Source: Actinobaculum massiliense (GTDB lineage: Bacteria > Actinomycetota > Actinomycetes > Actinomycetales > Actinomycetaceae). Taken from it: a stretch of 64,000 bases of DNA. The stretch is from positions 1,125,339 through 1,189,338 of the forward strand of contig NZ_LN881717.1 in NCBI RefSeq assembly GCF_001457435.1, given 5' to 3'. A program made the translations under genes and the position numbers. The notes under the pieces are model-generated. The model was not told the DNA's origin. It saw only the letters and a program-made list of their open reading frames with translations, and ran no database searches. Every line of letters begins with the position of its first letter. The first letter of the stretch is position 1. This document shows positions 62,899 through 64,000 of this stretch, in pieces.

Positions 62899-64000
62899 AT
62901 GCTATTGAAAAGCGGTGAGGCAGAGCACGAAACTCCCCATTCGAAGATTCCGCCGGATTCGCACGGGATAATTCCGCCAGACTTGCAACCGAAGATTCCG
63001 AGCTTTTTGTCGGGCACCTCGAGGCTGGACGACTCGCGTCAGAGACCAACCGCGGATCTGCCCAAACGCGGCTTCGAGGAGCCAATCGCGCAGGAGGTCC
63101 CTGAAAGCGAAGCGGTATCCGTGCCGCCCAGTCTGGCCGCTTGGATCCGTGCACAGAGAGGCGAAATTATCGCGGATCTATCGGGTGAGCTGTGCGAGTG
63201 CTTCGTCTTGCGGATTCGCACCGAGGCGAGCGGCGACGTCGTCGCGAAGATTCCGGGAAAGTTTCGCTATCCGGTCGAGCGGGAACTTCGCGCGCGACCT
63301 TATCTGGAAGGCCTTATCAACGAGAGGCTCGCGCCGCGCGAAGTTTTCGCGGATTCATCGCAGGCGGTGATTGTCTACGACTTTGTGCCGGGCGAGGCAG
63401 CGAGTAAGGCTACGGCGCACCTATCCGCCGAGAAGATTCCGCGAATTTTTCGCCAGGCCGGATACGCGCTCGCGAGATTGCATCAGGCGGCCACGCGTCC
63501 GAGCAATGGATACGAGAAAGCACAGGTGTGCCGAACCCTCGCGCGCATCGCCGAGATCGAAGATTCCGCGTTTTCTACCCTCCGTCGCGAACATTCCGAG
63601 CTTTTGTCGCAAGCCCGCGAGGAGCTCGGCGCATACCAGCCACGCGATCTTCCCTTGGTTCCCAGTCACGGCGATTATCGGGCGGATAACTGGATTGTCG
63701 GCGAGGGCGGGGAGTTGCGAGTGATCGACTTCGGCCGCTTCGGTTTCCGCCCGGCATTAGCTGACTTTATGCCACTCGCACGCTCCGAGTGGCCAAAGAA
63801 CTCCCTGCTCAGGGACGTATTTTTAGAGGGTTACGCGAGTGGTGGTGCTGGCCATGGCACAATTGGCGGAATTATCGCTGAGGGCCGCGGCGGCTGGTGG
63901 AGGGTGTCCAATATCTGCGATGTTCTAGGGAATCTGTGGTTCGAGGTTCGCGGAGCCAGCGCGCGGCTACAAGCCGAAGACTCCGATAAAAGAACCGCGG
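62899..64000 (+). CDS. Phosphotransferase (APH/choline kinase-like) family protein, 3' end outside window
   Basis: Open from ATG 62899 (GTG 62894 overlaps) to the right edge, at least 367 codons. Kinase-like signature in SHGDYRADNWIVGEGGELRVIDFGRFGFRPALADF: Brenner HGD-x3-DN and the metal-binding Asp of IDFG. Earlier stretches AKIPGKFRYPVERELRARPYLEG and AVIVYDFVPGE fit the N-lobe. It probably phosphorylates a small molecule. The first about 40 residues (SKIPPDSHGIIPPDLQPKIP) are three dispersed elements in tandem, and more copies occur inside (EKIPRIF, EDSAFS, EHSELLS, GGIIAEG). The native start may therefore be downstream. Confidence 0.8.
   Translation, partial: MLLKSGEAEHETPHSKIPPDSHGIIPPDLQPKIPSFLSGTSRLDDSRQRPTADLPKRGFEEPIAQEVPESEAVSVPPSLAAWIRAQRGEIIADLSGELCECFVLRIRTEASGDVVAKIPGKFRYPVERELRARPYLEGLINERLAPREVFADSSQAVIVYDFVPGEAASKATAHLSAEKIPRIFRQAGYALARLHQAATRPSNGYEKAQVCRTLARIAEIEDSAFSTLRREHSELLSQAREELGAYQPRDLPLVPSHGDYRADNWIVGEGGELRVIDFGRFGFRPALADFMPLARSEWPKNSLLRDVFLEGYASGGAGHGTIGGIIAEGRGGWWRVSNICDVLGNLWFEVRGASARLQAEDSDKRTA
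62943..63003 (-). repeat. Three dispersed elements at exact 24-nt spacing in a gene start
   Basis: ATTCCG cores at 62947, 62971 and 62995. Twenty-four nt is eight codons, so the array is frame-neutral and reads SKIPPDSH, GIIPPDLQ, PKIPSFLS. Confidence 0.85.

Overview
The window reads as origin-proximal chromosome of a high-GC actinobacterium, most likely a member of the Actinomycetaceae. The evidence is the conserved cell-wall/cell-division block (cyclophilin, rhomboid, CrgA, class E sortase, PASTA kinase, PbpA, FtsW/RodA, PP2C phosphatase, FhaB, FhaA, tRNA-Leu) in the order typical of Actinobacteria close to dnaA, plus LuxS, a class Ib ribonucleotide reductase and a meso-diaminopimelate dehydrogenase. 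Genus and species cannot be fixed from the sequence alone.

Layout. 1-5.9 kb: end of a VIT/CCC1 transporter, a repetitive envelope-type protein, cyclophilin, rhomboid protease, 6-phosphofructokinase, CrgA. 6.3-15.6 kb: sortase E with its small membrane partner, then the minus-strand pknB-pbpA-ftsW-pstP-fhaB-fhaA operon and tRNA-Leu. 15.7-25.5 kb: AbiEi-like protein, DsbA-like thioredoxin, degenerate macro-domain protein, RNase HI, oligopeptidase B, an MTA/SAH nucleosidase fused to homing-endonuclease-type repeats, LuxS. 25.5-37.4 kb: a candidate structured RNA, Fur, a DnaA-box-rich spacer, NrdR boxes and nrdHIE, a SWIM/SNF2 helicase, a small membrane protein, a secreted S1 peptidase and nrdF. 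37.5-45.4 kb: purine permease with two unrelated deaminases, TetR regulator, Ddh, flavodoxin. 45.5-58.5 kb: FtsX-type ABC transporter divergent from a two-component system, HrpB helicase, three YbjN-like genes, a Mn/Zn-type metal ABC transporter, a NYN-domain protein. 58.7-62.8 kb: tRNA-Arg, a DUF1684 protein, then a decayed island (YccF, IS3, EndoU toxin tip with possible immunity gene, phage scaffold/capsid/integrase fragments) ending at tRNA-Ser. 62.9-64 kb: a phosphotransferase-family gene running off the end.

The most striking signal is not a gene. A short dispersed element with core GCGGAATTATCG (also GCTCGGAATTATCG, with C/T and A/T variants) and usually an A-rich 5' flank recurs all over the window, in both orientations and in both intergenic and coding DNA. 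I count by eye about 20 exact GGAATTATCG and about 22 exact reverse complements, against roughly 0.1 expected by chance, plus several dozen variants. It forms arrays with 23-26 nt spacing (exactly 24 nt in two places), head-to-head palindromes and terminator hairpins. Inside genes it sits in low-complexity termini, linkers and insertions, with spacings that keep the frame. The nearest known parallels are DNA uptake sequences of Pasteurellaceae and Neisseriaceae and the Rickettsia palindromic elements. I am not aware of a comparable system described in Actinobacteria.

Functionally the window joins cell-wall growth control, dNTP synthesis under NrdR, purine salvage, the activated methyl cycle/AI-2 and metal uptake.
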